From Leptospira sp. GIMC2001 (GTDB taxonomy: Bacteria > Spirochaetota > Leptospiria > Leptospirales > Leptospiraceae): DNA of 64,000 bases. This document shows positions 26,908 to 36,565 of this stretch, piece by piece. The DNA lies in contig NZ_CP115468.1 of the NCBI RefSeq assembly GCF_028462125.1, positions 2,075,097 to 2,139,096 on the forward strand, read 5' to 3'. Within the stretch, counting starts at the first letter, position 1; each line of letters starts with the position of its first letter. The position numbers and the translations under genes were made by a program. The notes below the pieces were generated by a model. The model was not told where the DNA came from. It searched no databases and worked only from the letters and a program-made list of their open reading frames with translations.

Positions 26908-28530
26908 ATGCAAAAGACTCGCTATATATTTATAACCGGTGGTGTATCTTCTTCTCTTGGGAAAGGAGTCACTGTCGCCGCGCTCGGAACTCTCTTAGAA
27001 TCTAGAGGATATTCGGTATCACTTCAGAAAATGGATCCTTACATCAATGTGGATCCAGGTACTATGAGTCCTTACCAACATGGTGAAGTCTATGTCACAG
27101 ACGATGGTGCTGAGACAGATTTAGATTTAGGTTACTACGAAAGATTTACAAATTCTAAGTTAAGCCGAAAGAATTCGGTATCAACGGGTCAGATCTATTA
27201 TTCGGTTATCGAACGAGAAAGAAAAGGTGATTATCTTGGTCGAACCGTACAAGTTGTACCACATATCACGAATGAGATTCGAAATCGGATTTATACACTT
27301 TCCAGAGAAAATGAAACAGATTTCGTAATAGTAGAAATTGGTGGAACAGTTGGAGACATTGAATCGGTTCCATTTTTAGAAGCGATTCGACAAATGAGAT
27401 ATGAACACGGTGCATCACAAGTCATGTTCATTCACCTAACTTTAGTTCCAACGATTCATGCAGCTGGTGAGGCTAAAACTAAGCCAACGCAACATTCGGT
27501 TAAAGAATTATTGGCTCTTGGGATTCAACCAGATATATTGATCTGTCGCATACAGAAAAATATGACCAAAGAAATGAGGAATAAAATTTCACTTTTTTGC
27601 AATGTAAAAGATGAGAATGTTATCTCTGCGGTCGACATAGCAAATTCCATTTATGAAATTCCTCAAATGTACAAAGATGAAAAGCTCGATGAAGTTGTTC
27701 TTAAAACTTTGGGTATGGACCTAAGAAAGATCAATTTTTCTAAATGGGAATCCCTCGTAAAAATCATTAGAACATCTAAGAAAAAGGTAAAAATTGCCTT
27801 AATCGGTAAATATATTTCATTACAAGATGCATATCGTTCCATCTATGAAGCGATTTCTCACGGCGGAATTGCAAATGAAGCAAATGTCGAAGTTATTAAA
27901 CTCAATCCAGAAGATCTAGACAAGAACAACATCAAAGATGCATTAAAAGGTATACATGGAATTCTAGTTCCTGGTGGCTTTGGAGAAAGAGGCATTGAAG
28001 GTAAAGTTGCTGCCATTCATTATGCAAGAACCAAAAAAATTCCCTTCTTGGGGATCTGCTTGGGTATGCAATGTGCAGTTATCGAATTTGCTAGAAATGA
28101 ACTGGGATACAAAGATGCGAATTCAACAGAGTTCAATCCAAAAAGTGAACATCCTGTAATTTCGATGATTGAAGAGCAAATGGAAATTGAACAAATGGGT
28201 GGAACCATGCGATTGGGAGGTTATCCTTGTCGCATCTTAAAAGGAAGCATAGCTTTCCAAGAATACAAATCGGAAAAAATTTCTGAACGACATAGACATA
28301 GATTTGAATTCACTCTAAGATACAAAGAAGAGTTCGAGAAAAAAGGTATGAAACTTACAGGTTTTTCCCCTGATCAGAATCTAGTAGAAATTGTAGAAGT
28401 TCCTTCTCATCCTTGGTTTATTGGGGTTCAATTTCATCCAGAATTTCAATCCAAACCAACTCAGCCGCATCCATTGTTTGTTGGGCTCGTTCGAGAAAGT
28501 TTGAAATTAGTCAAGAAGGGAGAAGAGTAA
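26908..28530 (+). CDS. pyrG: CTP synthase
   Basis: This enzyme aminates UTP to CTP using glutamine. The N-terminal synthase domain starts YIFITGGVSSSLGKGV with the KMDPYINVDPGTMSP motif, and the C-terminal class I glutamine amidotransferase domain has GICLGMQ with the catalytic Cys and FHPEF. The 540-residue length is standard. CTP is needed for CMP-Kdo formation, which fits the placement directly before kdsA. Its TAA overlaps the kdsA ATG. Confidence 0.97.
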   Translation: MQKTRYIFITGGVSSSLGKGVTVAALGTLLESRGYSVSLQKMDPYINVDPGTMSPYQHGEVYVTDDGAETDLDLGYYERFTNSKLSRKNSVSTGQIYYSVIERERKGDYLGRTVQVVPHITNEIRNRIYTLSRENETDFVIVEIGGTVGDIESVPFLEAIRQMRYEHGASQVMFIHLTLVPTIHAAGEAKTKPTQHSVKELLALGIQPDILICRIQKNMTKEMRNKISLFCNVKDENVISAVDIANSIYEIPQMYKDEKLDEVVLKTLGMDLRKINFSKWESLVKIIRTSKKKVKIALIGKYISLQDAYRSIYEAISHGGIANEANVEVIKLNPEDLDKNNIKDALKGIHGILVPGGFGERGIEGKVAAIHYARTKKIPFLGICLGMQCAVIEFARNELGYKDANSTEFNPKSEHPVISMIEEQMEIEQMGGTMRLGGYPCRILKGSIAFQEYKSEKISERHRHRFEFTLRYKEEFEKKGMKLTGFSPDQNLVEIVEVPSHPWFIGVQFHPEFQSKPTQPHPLFVGLVRESLKLVKKGEE

Positions 28531-29378
28531 TGTTAGATACAGTTACAGAAAGAGATTTTTTATCAGGAAGTAAAATAGGCGGAAAGAATCCATTCTTTCT
28601 AATTGCTGGGCCCTGTGTTATGGAATCTAAAGAATTACTAGATCGAGTATGCAGTGAAATGTTAGAAATAACTTCCGAAATAGGAATTCCTTATGTTTTC
28701 AAAAGTTCCTTTGATAAAGCGAACAGATCGTCCGTAAAATCATATAGAGGACCAGGACTATCTGAAGGTATTAAAAATCTTGAATATATAAAATCTAAAT
28801 ACAAAGTTCCTGTGCTTACAGATATTCATGAAACTTCCCATATCGGACCACTAAAAGACGTAATCGATATTTATCAAATACCAGCTTTCCTTTGTCGCCA
28901 AACAGATCTTATTGCGCAAGCAGCCGAAACGGGAAAATGGGTCAACGTCAAAAAAGGTCAATTCCTTGCTCCAGAAGATTGCAGACATATAAAAGCTAAA
29001 GTGCAGGAATCTGGCTCTGAGAAATATATAGTCACAGAACGAGGAACTAGCTTTGGATACAATAATTTGGTTTTTGATATCCGAGGAATTCCTATTCTGC
29101 ACAATTTAGACATTCCTGTGATTTTTGATGCGACACATTCAGCCCAACTTCCAGGAGGAGCGGGCAATATTACAGGTGGCGTGCGTCAATTCATTCCTCA
29201 TATGACACGGGGTGCTGTTGCATGCGGAGTGGAAGGACTGTTTATGGAGGTTCATCCTGATCCAGACAAGGCACTGTCGGATGCAACAACACAATATCCA
29301 CTCTCTAAAATCAAAAAACTACTCAAGGATCTATATTCATTGGATCGTTTGGTAAAAGGATCGATGTTAGAGGGCTAG
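28530..29378 (+). CDS. kdsA: 3-deoxy-8-phosphooctulonate synthase
   Basis: Condenses phosphoenolpyruvate with arabinose 5-phosphate to Kdo-8-phosphate for the LPS inner core. Recognisable stretches are FLIAGPCVMESKELL, FKSSFDKANRSS, FLCRQTDL, FDATHSAQLPGG and LFMEVHPDPDKALSD. I chose the ATG at 28530, giving 282 residues, because AAGGGAG precedes it and the frame further upstream (to 28413) lies inside pyrG. The ATG overlaps the pyrG stop in TAATG, indicating translational coupling. Confidence 0.95.
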   Translation: MLDTVTERDFLSGSKIGGKNPFFLIAGPCVMESKELLDRVCSEMLEITSEIGIPYVFKSSFDKANRSSVKSYRGPGLSEGIKNLEYIKSKYKVPVLTDIHETSHIGPLKDVIDIYQIPAFLCRQTDLIAQAAETGKWVNVKKGQFLAPEDCRHIKAKVQESGSEKYIVTERGTSFGYNNLVFDIRGIPILHNLDIPVIFDATHSAQLPGGAGNITGGVRQFIPHMTRGAVACGVEGLFMEVHPDPDKALSDATTQYPLSKIKKLLKDLYSLDRLVKGSMLEG

Positions 29379-29382
29379 TCCC

Positions 29383-29943
29383 ATGAAAATATTGATACTA
29401 TTTTCTATATTTTTTTCCTTATTTTTTACCAATGTAAATTGTAGTAAAAAAGAAATTGAAAAAATTGAATCCGACAAGGAATCAGGATCTACAGTCGCTC
29501 TAAGAAAATTCGAACGCGTTTACTATGATGATAACGGCGTCAAAGAATGGAGATTGATTGCAAAAGAATCCTATATCTTTTCAGAAGAAGATAGAACTGT
29601 TTTTTATGATATGCAATTCTTTCAATTTGAAGAAGGCAAAATCACAAGTGAATTAGAAAGTGATTGGGGAGAAGTAAACCATACTACTAAGAAATTAGTA
29701 TTAAAGGGCAATATCTTTTTAATTACTCCAGATAAAAAATCCCTCAAAACTGAGTTTTTAAATTATGATTTGGAGACTCAAGAATTAACAACAGATGAAG
29801 AAGTTCAAATCTACAGTTCCGGAACATCCATAAGAGGGATGGGTCTCAGAGCTAAAAAAGATCTAAATCAATTTACAATAATACGACCGACAGCGGTAAC
29901 TCGAGGTGGAGAGAATCCATTCAAAAAGGATTCAACCGAATGA
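29383..29943 (+). CDS. lptC: LptC-like LPS export lipoprotein
   Basis: The 186 residues start with a hydrophobic signal ending FFTNVNCSKK, a likely lipobox with Cys at about 20, then a beta-rich domain with FERVYYDDNGVKEWRLIAKES, LNYDLETQELTTDEEVQIYS and a final strand. This matches the LptC/YrbK fold that passes LPS from the LptBFG complex to LptA in the periplasm. E. coli LptC is anchored by a helix; here lipidation is likely. The position directly before the LptA- and LptB-like genes supports the call. It overlaps the next gene in ATGA. Confidence 0.82.
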   Translation: MKILILFSIFFSLFFTNVNCSKKEIEKIESDKESGSTVALRKFERVYYDDNGVKEWRLIAKESYIFSEEDRTVFYDMQFFQFEEGKITSELESDWGEVNHTTKKLVLKGNIFLITPDKKSLKTEFLNYDLETQELTTDEEVQIYSSGTSIRGMGLRAKKDLNQFTIIRPTAVTRGGENPFKKDSTE

Positions 29944-31340
29944 AAAGATTACCAATTAAGTTATTTATAATATATTTTTCTTCTTTGTTCCTTTTGAATC
30001 CAGTCATTCAACCACCTTTGTTAATCGGGCCAGAAGATATATTTTACAATCCAAGTTCTACACTAAAGCCTGGCGAAAATAAGAAAAAAAATAATGATCC
30101 AACTAAATGGGGTGGTAGCAGTCTTACGCAATCGGAAAAATCCTTTCAAGGGATTCCGGTCACAACATTTACATTAGGTGGCGGTGCTTGGATATATCAT
30201 AATGATATAAAATTAACATCTTCAATTATAGAAATATTTGGTGAAGATGCAATTCGAGCTGATTTAAAAGGAAGAGTAGTAGTTCAAGATACCTCAAATG
30301 GGACAACTCTATCTGCTTCAAAAGGTTATTACGATAAACTATCAGACAAAATTACTCTGGAAGGAACACCGAGACTTCTGCATGTCTCGCCAGAGAAGAA
30401 AAGAACCAGAATCAGTGCCGCTAAAATTGTAAGATATCTCGATGAAGGTAAAACCATTTTAGAGGGAAAAGTATATGTTGAAAACGAGGACTATACTGTT
30501 GTTGGTGAGAATGCAACCTATCTAGATGATACAAAGAAAATGATAATTTCGGGATCTCCTTTTCTTTTCTCAGATAAAAGGTTCTTAAGTGGAAAAAGTT
30601 TAATATATGATACCGACTCGGGAGAAGTTGCCTTAGAAGATGGGACTTTCCTAATTCAAAAATCCTTAGAAAAGAAAGAATCTAAATCGAATGATAAAAT
30701 AAAAAATAGTAAATCCAAATCGACTGATACAAAAGATAAAAATCTGGCAGAGCAAGAAGAAGTTCTAGTCACAACCATTTCAATCGCTGATAAAATGTTT
30801 CATCAATCTACTGGAGATAATAAATCCACAGGTTTGATCGGAAATGCTATGATCATCAGACCTGACAATGAATTCTATGCTGATTCTTTGAAGCGAAATA
30901 TCACTAACAATGAAGGTGAAATAATCGAAGCAAAGAAAAATGTTCGAATCATCGACTTAGAAAATCATGTAATCCTAACTGGTGGATTTATGGAACATTT
31001 CAAAGAAAGAGAATATTCACACCTTACGGAAAATCCTAAAATCGAAGTAATGGATAAAGAAAATGAAAAAATCCAATCCACAATTACTGCGATCGAAATT
31101 GAAAGATTCATGGATCGAAAAGAAATTGTAACACGTGGAAACGTTAAGATAGAATCAGAGACTTCCATAGCACGAGGAGAGTATGCCACTTACTACGAAG
31201 AAGAGGAAAAAATCGTGCTAGAAGGTGATCCTTCCATCGAAAGAGACAAAAAAATCCTTCATTCTGGAAAAATTATTATATATCCGCAGGACGATCGTGT
31301 GTTATTGTCAGAAGGGATGAACTTGAAAGGATCTGAATGA
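29940..31340 (+). CDS. lptA: LptA/OstA-like LPS transport protein, large form
   Basis: A signal peptide (about 1-22) is followed by repeated OstA/LptA-like beta strands. Examples are [71 protein letters not shown] and [19 protein letters not shown]. LptA forms the periplasmic bridge for LPS. At 466 residues it is about 2.5 times the length of E. coli LptA, with a Lys/Ser/Asp-rich linker near 240-270 separating two repeat blocks. The neighbours on both sides are Lpt genes, so the role is well supported; the enlarged size is unusual. Confidence 0.8.
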   Translation: MKRLPIKLFIIYFSSLFLLNPVIQPPLLIGPEDIFYNPSSTLKPGENKKKNNDPTKWGGSSLTQSEKSFQGIPVTTFTLGGGAWIYHNDIKLTSSIIEIFGEDAIRADLKGRVVVQDTSNGTTLSASKGYYDKLSDKITLEGTPRLLHVSPEKKRTRISAAKIVRYLDEGKTILEGKVYVENEDYTVVGENATYLDDTKKMIISGSPFLFSDKRFLSGKSLIYDTDSGEVALEDGTFLIQKSLEKKESKSNDKIKNSKSKSTDTKDKNLAEQEEVLVTTISIADKMFHQSTGDNKSTGLIGNAMIIRPDNEFYADSLKRNITNNEGEIIEAKKNVRIIDLENHVILTGGFMEHFKEREYSHLTENPKIEVMDKENEKIQSTITAIEIERFMDRKEIVTRGNVKIESETSIARGEYATYYEEEEKIVLEGDPSIERDKKILHSGKIIIYPQDDRVLLSEGMNLKGSE

Positions 31341-32119
31341 GTAAGAAAGTAGCAACGAAAAAACAGGCACAAACTCGCACGCAGCCAGATCCTAATGCTA
31401 AGACTTTTCGAATGGAAAATCTTGTAAAAATCTACAATCGTAAACGGGTTGTGGACGGGGTTAGTTTCCATATTCAAAAAGGAGAGATTGTTGGCTTACT
31501 TGGACCAAATGGTGCTGGTAAAACAACGTCCTTTTACATGTCAGTTGGATTTGTTACACCTGATGAAGGTACTGTTTTTATAGATGATCAAGATTTAACT
31601 TCTTCGCCCATGCATATTCGAGCTCGGATGGGTGTCGGATATCTAGCTCAAGAAGCATCGATATTTCGGAAACTGACTGTTGCTGAAAATCTAGAAGCAA
31701 TTCTTGAGACAATGAAATTGCCTCGTGAGGAAATCGTTCAAAGACGCGACGAATTACTTATGGAATTGCAAATCATGAGAGTTGCTAACCAGAAAGGATA
31801 CACTTTGTCCGGTGGTGAAAGACGTAGATGCGAAATCGCTCGGGCTTTGGTAACAAAACCGGATTTCATTCTTCTCGATGAGCCTTTTGCTGGGGTCGAC
31901 CCAATTGCAGTAAAAGATATTCAGACAGTTATAAAAAGTTTGAAAGATAAAGGGCTAGGCATTCTAATAACTGATCATAATGTACGAGAAACTCTCAAAA
32001 TAACAGATAGAGCGTATATAATGTACAGTGGAAAGATTCTAATTTCGGGATCTGCTGAAGATTTGGTCAATGATCCTGAAACTAGAAGAATTTATTTAGG
32101 AGAGGATTTTTCCCTTTAA
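31337..32119 (+). CDS. lptB: LPS export ABC transporter ATP-binding protein
   Basis: LptB powers LPS extraction from the inner membrane with LptFG. Visible are Walker A GPNGAGKT, a Q-loop in [10 protein letters not shown], signature LSGGERRR, Walker [13 protein letters not shown] and the H-loop [10 protein letters not shown], with the C-terminal YLGEDF typical of LptB. A basic extension of about 25 residues ([16 protein letters not shown]...) precedes the domain. LptF and LptG are not in the window. The gene overlaps lptA in ATGA, and rpoN starts seven bases after its stop, an order also seen in proteobacteria. Confidence 0.93.
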   Translation: MSKKVATKKQAQTRTQPDPNAKTFRMENLVKIYNRKRVVDGVSFHIQKGEIVGLLGPNGAGKTTSFYMSVGFVTPDEGTVFIDDQDLTSSPMHIRARMGVGYLAQEASIFRKLTVAENLEAILETMKLPREEIVQRRDELLMELQIMRVANQKGYTLSGGERRRCEIARALVTKPDFILLDEPFAGVDPIAVKDIQTVIKSLKDKGLGILITDHNVRETLKITDRAYIMYSGKILISGSAEDLVNDPETRRIYLGEDFSL

Positions 32120-32125
32120 ATCATC

Positions 32126-33547
32126 ATGAATTTAGGTACGCAATTAGTTCAAAGACAATCTCAGAGACTTGTGATGACGCAAGACCTCCGCCAGTCAATT
32201 GAACTACTTGCAATGTCTACATTAGAATTATCAGATAAAATCCAATCAGAACTTCTCGAAAATCCTCTTCTTGAAGATCTCTCGAGTGAGGAGAAAGCAA
32301 AGACTCCGGAGTTGTATTCCAATTCGGAAGTACGTAGCATAGAAAAAAGCAACTATCTCAAGGACACTGACGGCAATTGGGGCGATTCCTATTCGATGGA
32401 AAATCCCAAAGTCTATGATCAAGAAGCGAGTGATCGCAATCAGAAATATATTGAATCTTCTAGCGTTCCAGAATCGCTAAGCACACATCTGCTCAATCAA
32501 TTACGACTACTTGATCTTACTGAAGAAGAACTCTATATTGGGGAAATTTTGGTCTCCCTGATTGACGAAAAAGGATTTATTGAAGTAGGAATTCCGGAAC
32601 TTTGCAAGGAAATGAACCTTGATATAAAAGTTGTTGAGAAGGTTAGATCAAATATCAATCATCTTGATCCGATTGGAATTGGAGCGAGCAATATACAAGA
32701 TACTTTGTTAATTCAATCCCAGATTATTCTTCCTGAGAATAAAATTCTCCACGAAATTATAAAAAATCATCTTACAGATTTAGAGAAATTCGATTATAAA
32801 AAAATTGCGAAATCCATGAAACTTTTAGAAGACGAAGTTATGGAAAATGCAAGAATAATCAAAAGGTTTGAACCATTTCCTGCAACTCTTTATCAAGGTA
32901 AGAAAACTGATTACATTATTCCAGATGTAATCATAGAACACAATGGTGGCGACTTTTCCATTCTGATCAACGATGAGTGGCTTCCAAAATTAGCAGTTAA
33001 TGAAAATTATAAATCTGTCCTCAATGAGAAAGTATCAGTAAAAGATAAGGAATTTGTTACAACGAAACTAAATTCAGCGAATTGGCTAATTCGTTCCGTG
33101 AATCAAAGACGTCAAACTCTCTATAAAACTGTCAGCGCTATAATCGATGCACAAAGAGAATTCTTTTTTAACGGCGTGAGTCACACTGAACCACTCACTC
33201 TGAAAGACATTTCCGAAAAGACCAACCTATCTGAATCCACAGTATCTCGTATAACAACAAACAAATATATCCAAACGAAATGGGGAATTTATGAGTTGAA
33301 ATGGTTTTTCTCATCTGGAGTTAAAAATACGGAAGGTGGCAAGGCATCATCTAAAAAAATTCATGATATGATACTAGAAATGGTGAAGGCAGAGGACGAG
33401 ACTGCACCACTTTCGGATCAAGATATAGTTGAAGCAATGGCAACAAAAGGAATTGAAATTGCTCGCAGAACAGTTGCTAAATATAGAAAAATATTAAAAA
33501 TTCTTCCTTCGAATCAGAGAAAGAGAATAAGTCATTATAAAGGATAA
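32126..33547 (+). CDS. rpoN: RNA polymerase sigma-54 factor
   Basis: A 473-residue sigma-54. The glutamine/leucine-rich activator-interacting region I is at the start (LVMTQDLRQSIELLAMSTLEL, then LLENPLLED), followed by an acidic linker, the core-binding domain, the helix-turn-helix (LKDISEKTNLSESTVSRI) and the C-terminal RpoN box ARRTVAKYRK. It recognises -24/-12 promoters and needs an AAA+ activator; a candidate activator is encoded about 3 kb downstream. The lptB-rpoN adjacency is widely conserved. Confidence 0.96.
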   Translation: MNLGTQLVQRQSQRLVMTQDLRQSIELLAMSTLELSDKIQSELLENPLLEDLSSEEKAKTPELYSNSEVRSIEKSNYLKDTDGNWGDSYSMENPKVYDQEASDRNQKYIESSSVPESLSTHLLNQLRLLDLTEEELYIGEILVSLIDEKGFIEVGIPELCKEMNLDIKVVEKVRSNINHLDPIGIGASNIQDTLLIQSQIILPENKILHEIIKNHLTDLEKFDYKKIAKSMKLLEDEVMENARIIKRFEPFPATLYQGKKTDYIIPDVIIEHNGGDFSILINDEWLPKLAVNENYKSVLNEKVSVKDKEFVTTKLNSANWLIRSVNQRRQTLYKTVSAIIDAQREFFFNGVSHTEPLTLKDISEKTNLSESTVSRITTNKYIQTKWGIYELKWFFSSGVKNTEGGKASSKKIHDMILEMVKAEDETAPLSDQDIVEAMATKGIEIARRTVAKYRKILKILPSNQRKRISHYKG

Positions 33548-33552
33548 TCGGT

Positions 33553-34518
33553 ATGCCAGTTCCAGGGATCACAGTCGAGATCATTATGAAAGAGCATGAT
33601 GAGTTGGAATTAGAACTTGTTGCAGGTGAAGGCGGTCTATCCAATCGAATCTATAATTCTGAGATCAACCGACCTGGATTGTCACTTACTGGATTTTTTG
33701 ATTTCTTTGCCAATGATAGAATACAAGTATTTGGAAAAGGAGAACGAGCCTATCTCCAATCTTTAAATGAATTGGAATTGCAAAAAATTGCAGATCAGTT
33801 TTTTGAATTTCCTTTGAATTGCATTGTATACACTCACGGCAATACACCTTCAGAACCTTTTGTTAAACATTGCAAAGAAAAGAATATTCCACTCTTTATT
33901 GCGAAAATTTCTACTCATAAATTTATTACGCTCATTTCCCAAATTCTTGATCGAGCACTAGCTCCAAGAACAGTGCGTCATGGAGTACTGATTGAAGTTT
34001 TCGGAATTGGGATTTTACTTACAGGACGAAGTGGAGTTGGAAAAAGTGAGACTGCACTGGAATTGATTGAACGTGGACATAGATTGGTTGCTGATGATAT
34101 GGTTGAGATTCGTAGGCTCTCTGAAAGCTACTTGATCGGTTCTTGTTCAGATCTACTTCGTCATCATATGGAAATTCGAGGTATGGGAATCATCAACATT
34201 AAAGATATATTTGGTGTTGGATCAGTGCGAGATCATAAAATCATAGAACTCATTATCAATTTAAAAGAATGGGATGACGATATGGAATTTGACCGCACAG
34301 GACTCGATAACCTAACAGAAGAAATACTAGGTCTCCCAATTCCTTTTATCGAATTACCAGTTCGACCAGGAAGGAATATTCCAATTCTTGTAGAGACTGC
34401 CGCAATGAATCAAAGACTTAAGAAAATGGGCAAGCATAGCGCTCAAGAATTCAATCAAAAACTCACTCAATATATAAAGCAGAACCAAATTGAAACAAAT
34501 CCTATTAAAAATTCTTGA
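33553..34518 (+). CDS. hprK: HPr kinase/phosphorylase
   Basis: Phosphorylates or dephosphorylates a serine of HPr. Walker A is GRSGVGKSETALELI, followed by HRLVADD and the signature LEIRGMGIINIKDIFG-type loop (here MEIRGMGIIN). The 321-residue length is standard. The substrate gene ptsH overlaps its end by 29 bases. In many Gram-negatives hprK near rpoN belongs to a regulatory PTS rather than a sugar-import PTS, which fits here, since no permease component is nearby. Confidence 0.95.
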   Translation: MPVPGITVEIIMKEHDELELELVAGEGGLSNRIYNSEINRPGLSLTGFFDFFANDRIQVFGKGERAYLQSLNELELQKIADQFFEFPLNCIVYTHGNTPSEPFVKHCKEKNIPLFIAKISTHKFITLISQILDRALAPRTVRHGVLIEVFGIGILLTGRSGVGKSETALELIERGHRLVADDMVEIRRLSESYLIGSCSDLLRHHMEIRGMGIINIKDIFGVGSVRDHKIIELIINLKEWDDDMEFDRTGLDNLTEEILGLPIPFIELPVRPGRNIPILVETAAMNQRLKKMGKHSAQEFNQKLTQYIKQNQIETNPIKNS

Positions 34519-34759
34519 TACTAGCAATGGCCTTCATGCAAGACCAGCCTCGGTATTCGTTCGAGCAGCGTCTCAATTCCCATGTGAAATATCAGTTATT
34601 CGCGATGATGTTACTGTAAACGGGAAATCAATTCTAGGATTGATGATGCTTGCCTTAGGACCTGGAGCCGAGTTTACTGTGATTGCTGAAGGCGAAAAAG
34701 AAGAAGAGGCTTTGGAAAAATTAAAAGACCTAGTTATAAATAATTTCCAGGTCAACTAG
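34490..34759 (+). CDS. ptsH: Phosphocarrier protein HPr
   Basis: A small 89-residue HPr. The phosphorylatable His lies in NGLHARPASVFV and the regulatory serine in VNGKSILGLMML, the site for HPr kinase. Translation begins at a TTG inside the end of hprK with an overlap of 29 bases, suggesting coupling. Enzyme I and EIIA genes are not in the window. The role is probably signalling to nitrogen, carbon or envelope control through the adjoining RpoN/NtrYX genes; this is inferred from position. Confidence 0.93.
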   Translation: MKQILLKILDTSNGLHARPASVFVRAASQFPCEISVIRDDVTVNGKSILGLMMLALGPGAEFTVIAEGEKEEEALEKLKDLVINNFQVN

Positions 34760-34762
34760 TCC

Positions 34763-36565
34763 ATGCTATTCAAAGGACCGAAAAATGATGAGATTAGGTA
34801 CTACCTAAGAGATCTTTTTGTTTTTACGTTTAGTATTAGTTTAGGTATATTCTTTGCTGAATTTTTCTATTTTTCTGGAAGAGACGAGATTCCTGTACTT
34901 AACAAATTAGATAGCTATGTTATTTTTGTTCTGCCTTTCTTTGTATTTTCTGTAATCATGTCATATATATATAGGAATAAAAGAAATATTGAAACTGGCA
35001 AAATCAGAAGTTCTATTCGCTATAGATTGACATTAGCATTTCTGTTTGTTGCACTCCTTCCATCCGTTCCTATATTTATCCTGTCTTCTAACTTAACTGG
35101 TAAGTTAATGGAGACATTTTATAGAGTTGACATTACCAATGCGCTGAATTCAAGTCTTGAACTTATCAAGGAAATAGAAAATAAAGACAGAGTCGACCTT
35201 ATAGCAAAAGCTACACATATGAATAATTGGCTAGGTAAGAAAAATATTTCTGAAGAAGATTTTCTTGTAGAAGCCTTTCGTATAGGAATGTTAGATTATA
35301 ATACTTATTATATGGGATTATTCAATGTTGATGGCAGTCCTTTACTCGAAACCATTTCACTGAAAGAACGGATATTACCAGAACTTTTTTCCATTCAAGC
35401 AAATGAAATTCTTCCAAGCTACACATTGTACCGTGCAGATCGATCCTTTATACTTGCTAAGATAAAATGGAATCCTGCAGGATATGTATTGATAGGAAAG
35501 CGCATTCATCAAAACAATTACAATCTCGTTTACAATATTGTCAGTGTTAAGAACTCATATGAAGCACTAAATCTATGGAAAGAAAAAATTCCTTCAGGCG
35601 TGAGATTGGCAATCGGATTATTTTCTATTTTCATGTTTGGTTTTTCAATATTTTTTTCATTCTTGTTTGCAAGAAAAATATCTCGTCCCATTATCACGTT
35701 AGCCAATGCAACAACAAAGGTTTCATCAGGTGAAACAAATATTTCCTTAGATCTAAAAGAAGAAGGCGAAATGGGAATTCTCATTGATTCTTTTAATCAA
35801 ATGGTAAAGGACTTAAGATCAAAGAATGAAGAATTGATGCATATTCAAAGAGTTGCTGCATGGAAAGAAGTTGCTCAAAGAATGGCTCACGAAATTAAAA
35901 ATCCCTTAACACCCATTCAACTGTCTGCTGAGAGAATAAGAAAAAGATTCGAAACAAATACCAAGCCCGAAAAACTAAAAGAAGTAATCTTAGAATCGAC
36001 TGAAACCATCATCAATCAAGTTCGTGTATTAGAACATCTTGTTAAAGAATTTTCTGAATTTGCGAGAATGCCAGTTCCAACACTTGTAAACCAGTCTCTC
36101 AATCCAATTCTTGAAGAGTCCATTCGTTTATTTCAAGAATCTACTGATATAAAGATAGAACGAAAACTTATGTCAAACTTACCGGAAGTTTTTTTAGATC
36201 GAAGACTTTTTCTCGGTGTAATCAATAATCTCATTAAAAACGCTGTCGAAGCAATCCAAGAAAACCCGAATCCTGATAAAGTAAAAATAATTCGAGTCCA
36301 GTCAAGACTCGAAAGAAAAATTATGAAACGTATAATAACCGTTACTATAGAAGATTCTGGTTTAGGTTTACATCCGGAACTTAGAAAAAAAATATTTGAG
36401 CCTTACTATTCCACAAAAGAAAAGCATGGATCAGGGATTGGACTTGCGATAGTTCAGAAAACAATTATTGATCATCATGGACATATTTCTGTATCTGATT
36501 CAAAACTTGGAGGATGCAAATTTTCCATTGAACTTCCGACCAGCATAAGTGATGGAAAAACATGA
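34763..36565 (+). CDS. NtrY-like membrane histidine kinase
   Basis: The 600-residue sensor has four predicted membrane helices (about 17-38, 52-70, 88-110 and 280-303), a periplasmic or extracytoplasmic loop between the third and fourth, a HAMP segment (about 303-356), a HisKA box with His376 in RMAHEIKNPLTPIQ, and an ATPase domain with NNLIKNAVEAI, DSGLGLHPE and GSGIGLAIV. This order matches NtrY, partner of the sigma-54 activator NtrX. It starts four bases after ptsH, and its end overlaps the response regulator by four bases. The signal sensed is unknown. Confidence 0.88.
   Translation: MLFKGPKNDEIRYYLRDLFVFTFSISLGIFFAEFFYFSGRDEIPVLNKLDSYVIFVLPFFVFSVIMSYIYRNKRNIETGKIRSSIRYRLTLAFLFVALLPSVPIFILSSNLTGKLMETFYRVDITNALNSSLELIKEIENKDRVDLIAKATHMNNWLGKKNISEEDFLVEAFRIGMLDYNTYYMGLFNVDGSPLLETISLKERILPELFSIQANEILPSYTLYRADRSFILAKIKWNPAGYVLIGKRIHQNNYNLVYNIVSVKNSYEALNLWKEKIPSGVRLAIGLFSIFMFGFSIFFSFLFARKISRPIITLANATTKVSSGETNISLDLKEEGEMGILIDSFNQMVKDLRSKNEELMHIQRVAAWKEVAQRMAHEIKNPLTPIQLSAERIRKRFETNTKPEKLKEVILESTETIINQVRVLEHLVKEFSEFARMPVPTLVNQSLNPILEESIRLFQESTDIKIERKLMSNLPEVFLDRRLFLGVINNLIKNAVEAIQENPNPDKVKIIRVQSRLERKIMKRIITVTIEDSGLGLHPELRKKIFEPYYSTKEKHGSGIGLAIVQKTIIDHHGHISVSDSKLGGCKFSIELPTSISDGKT

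Noticed and set aside
28413..28529. Upstream extension of kdsA inside pyrG
   Set aside because: It would translate pyrG in a second frame; the ATG at 28530 with AAGGGAG gives the normal KdsA length.
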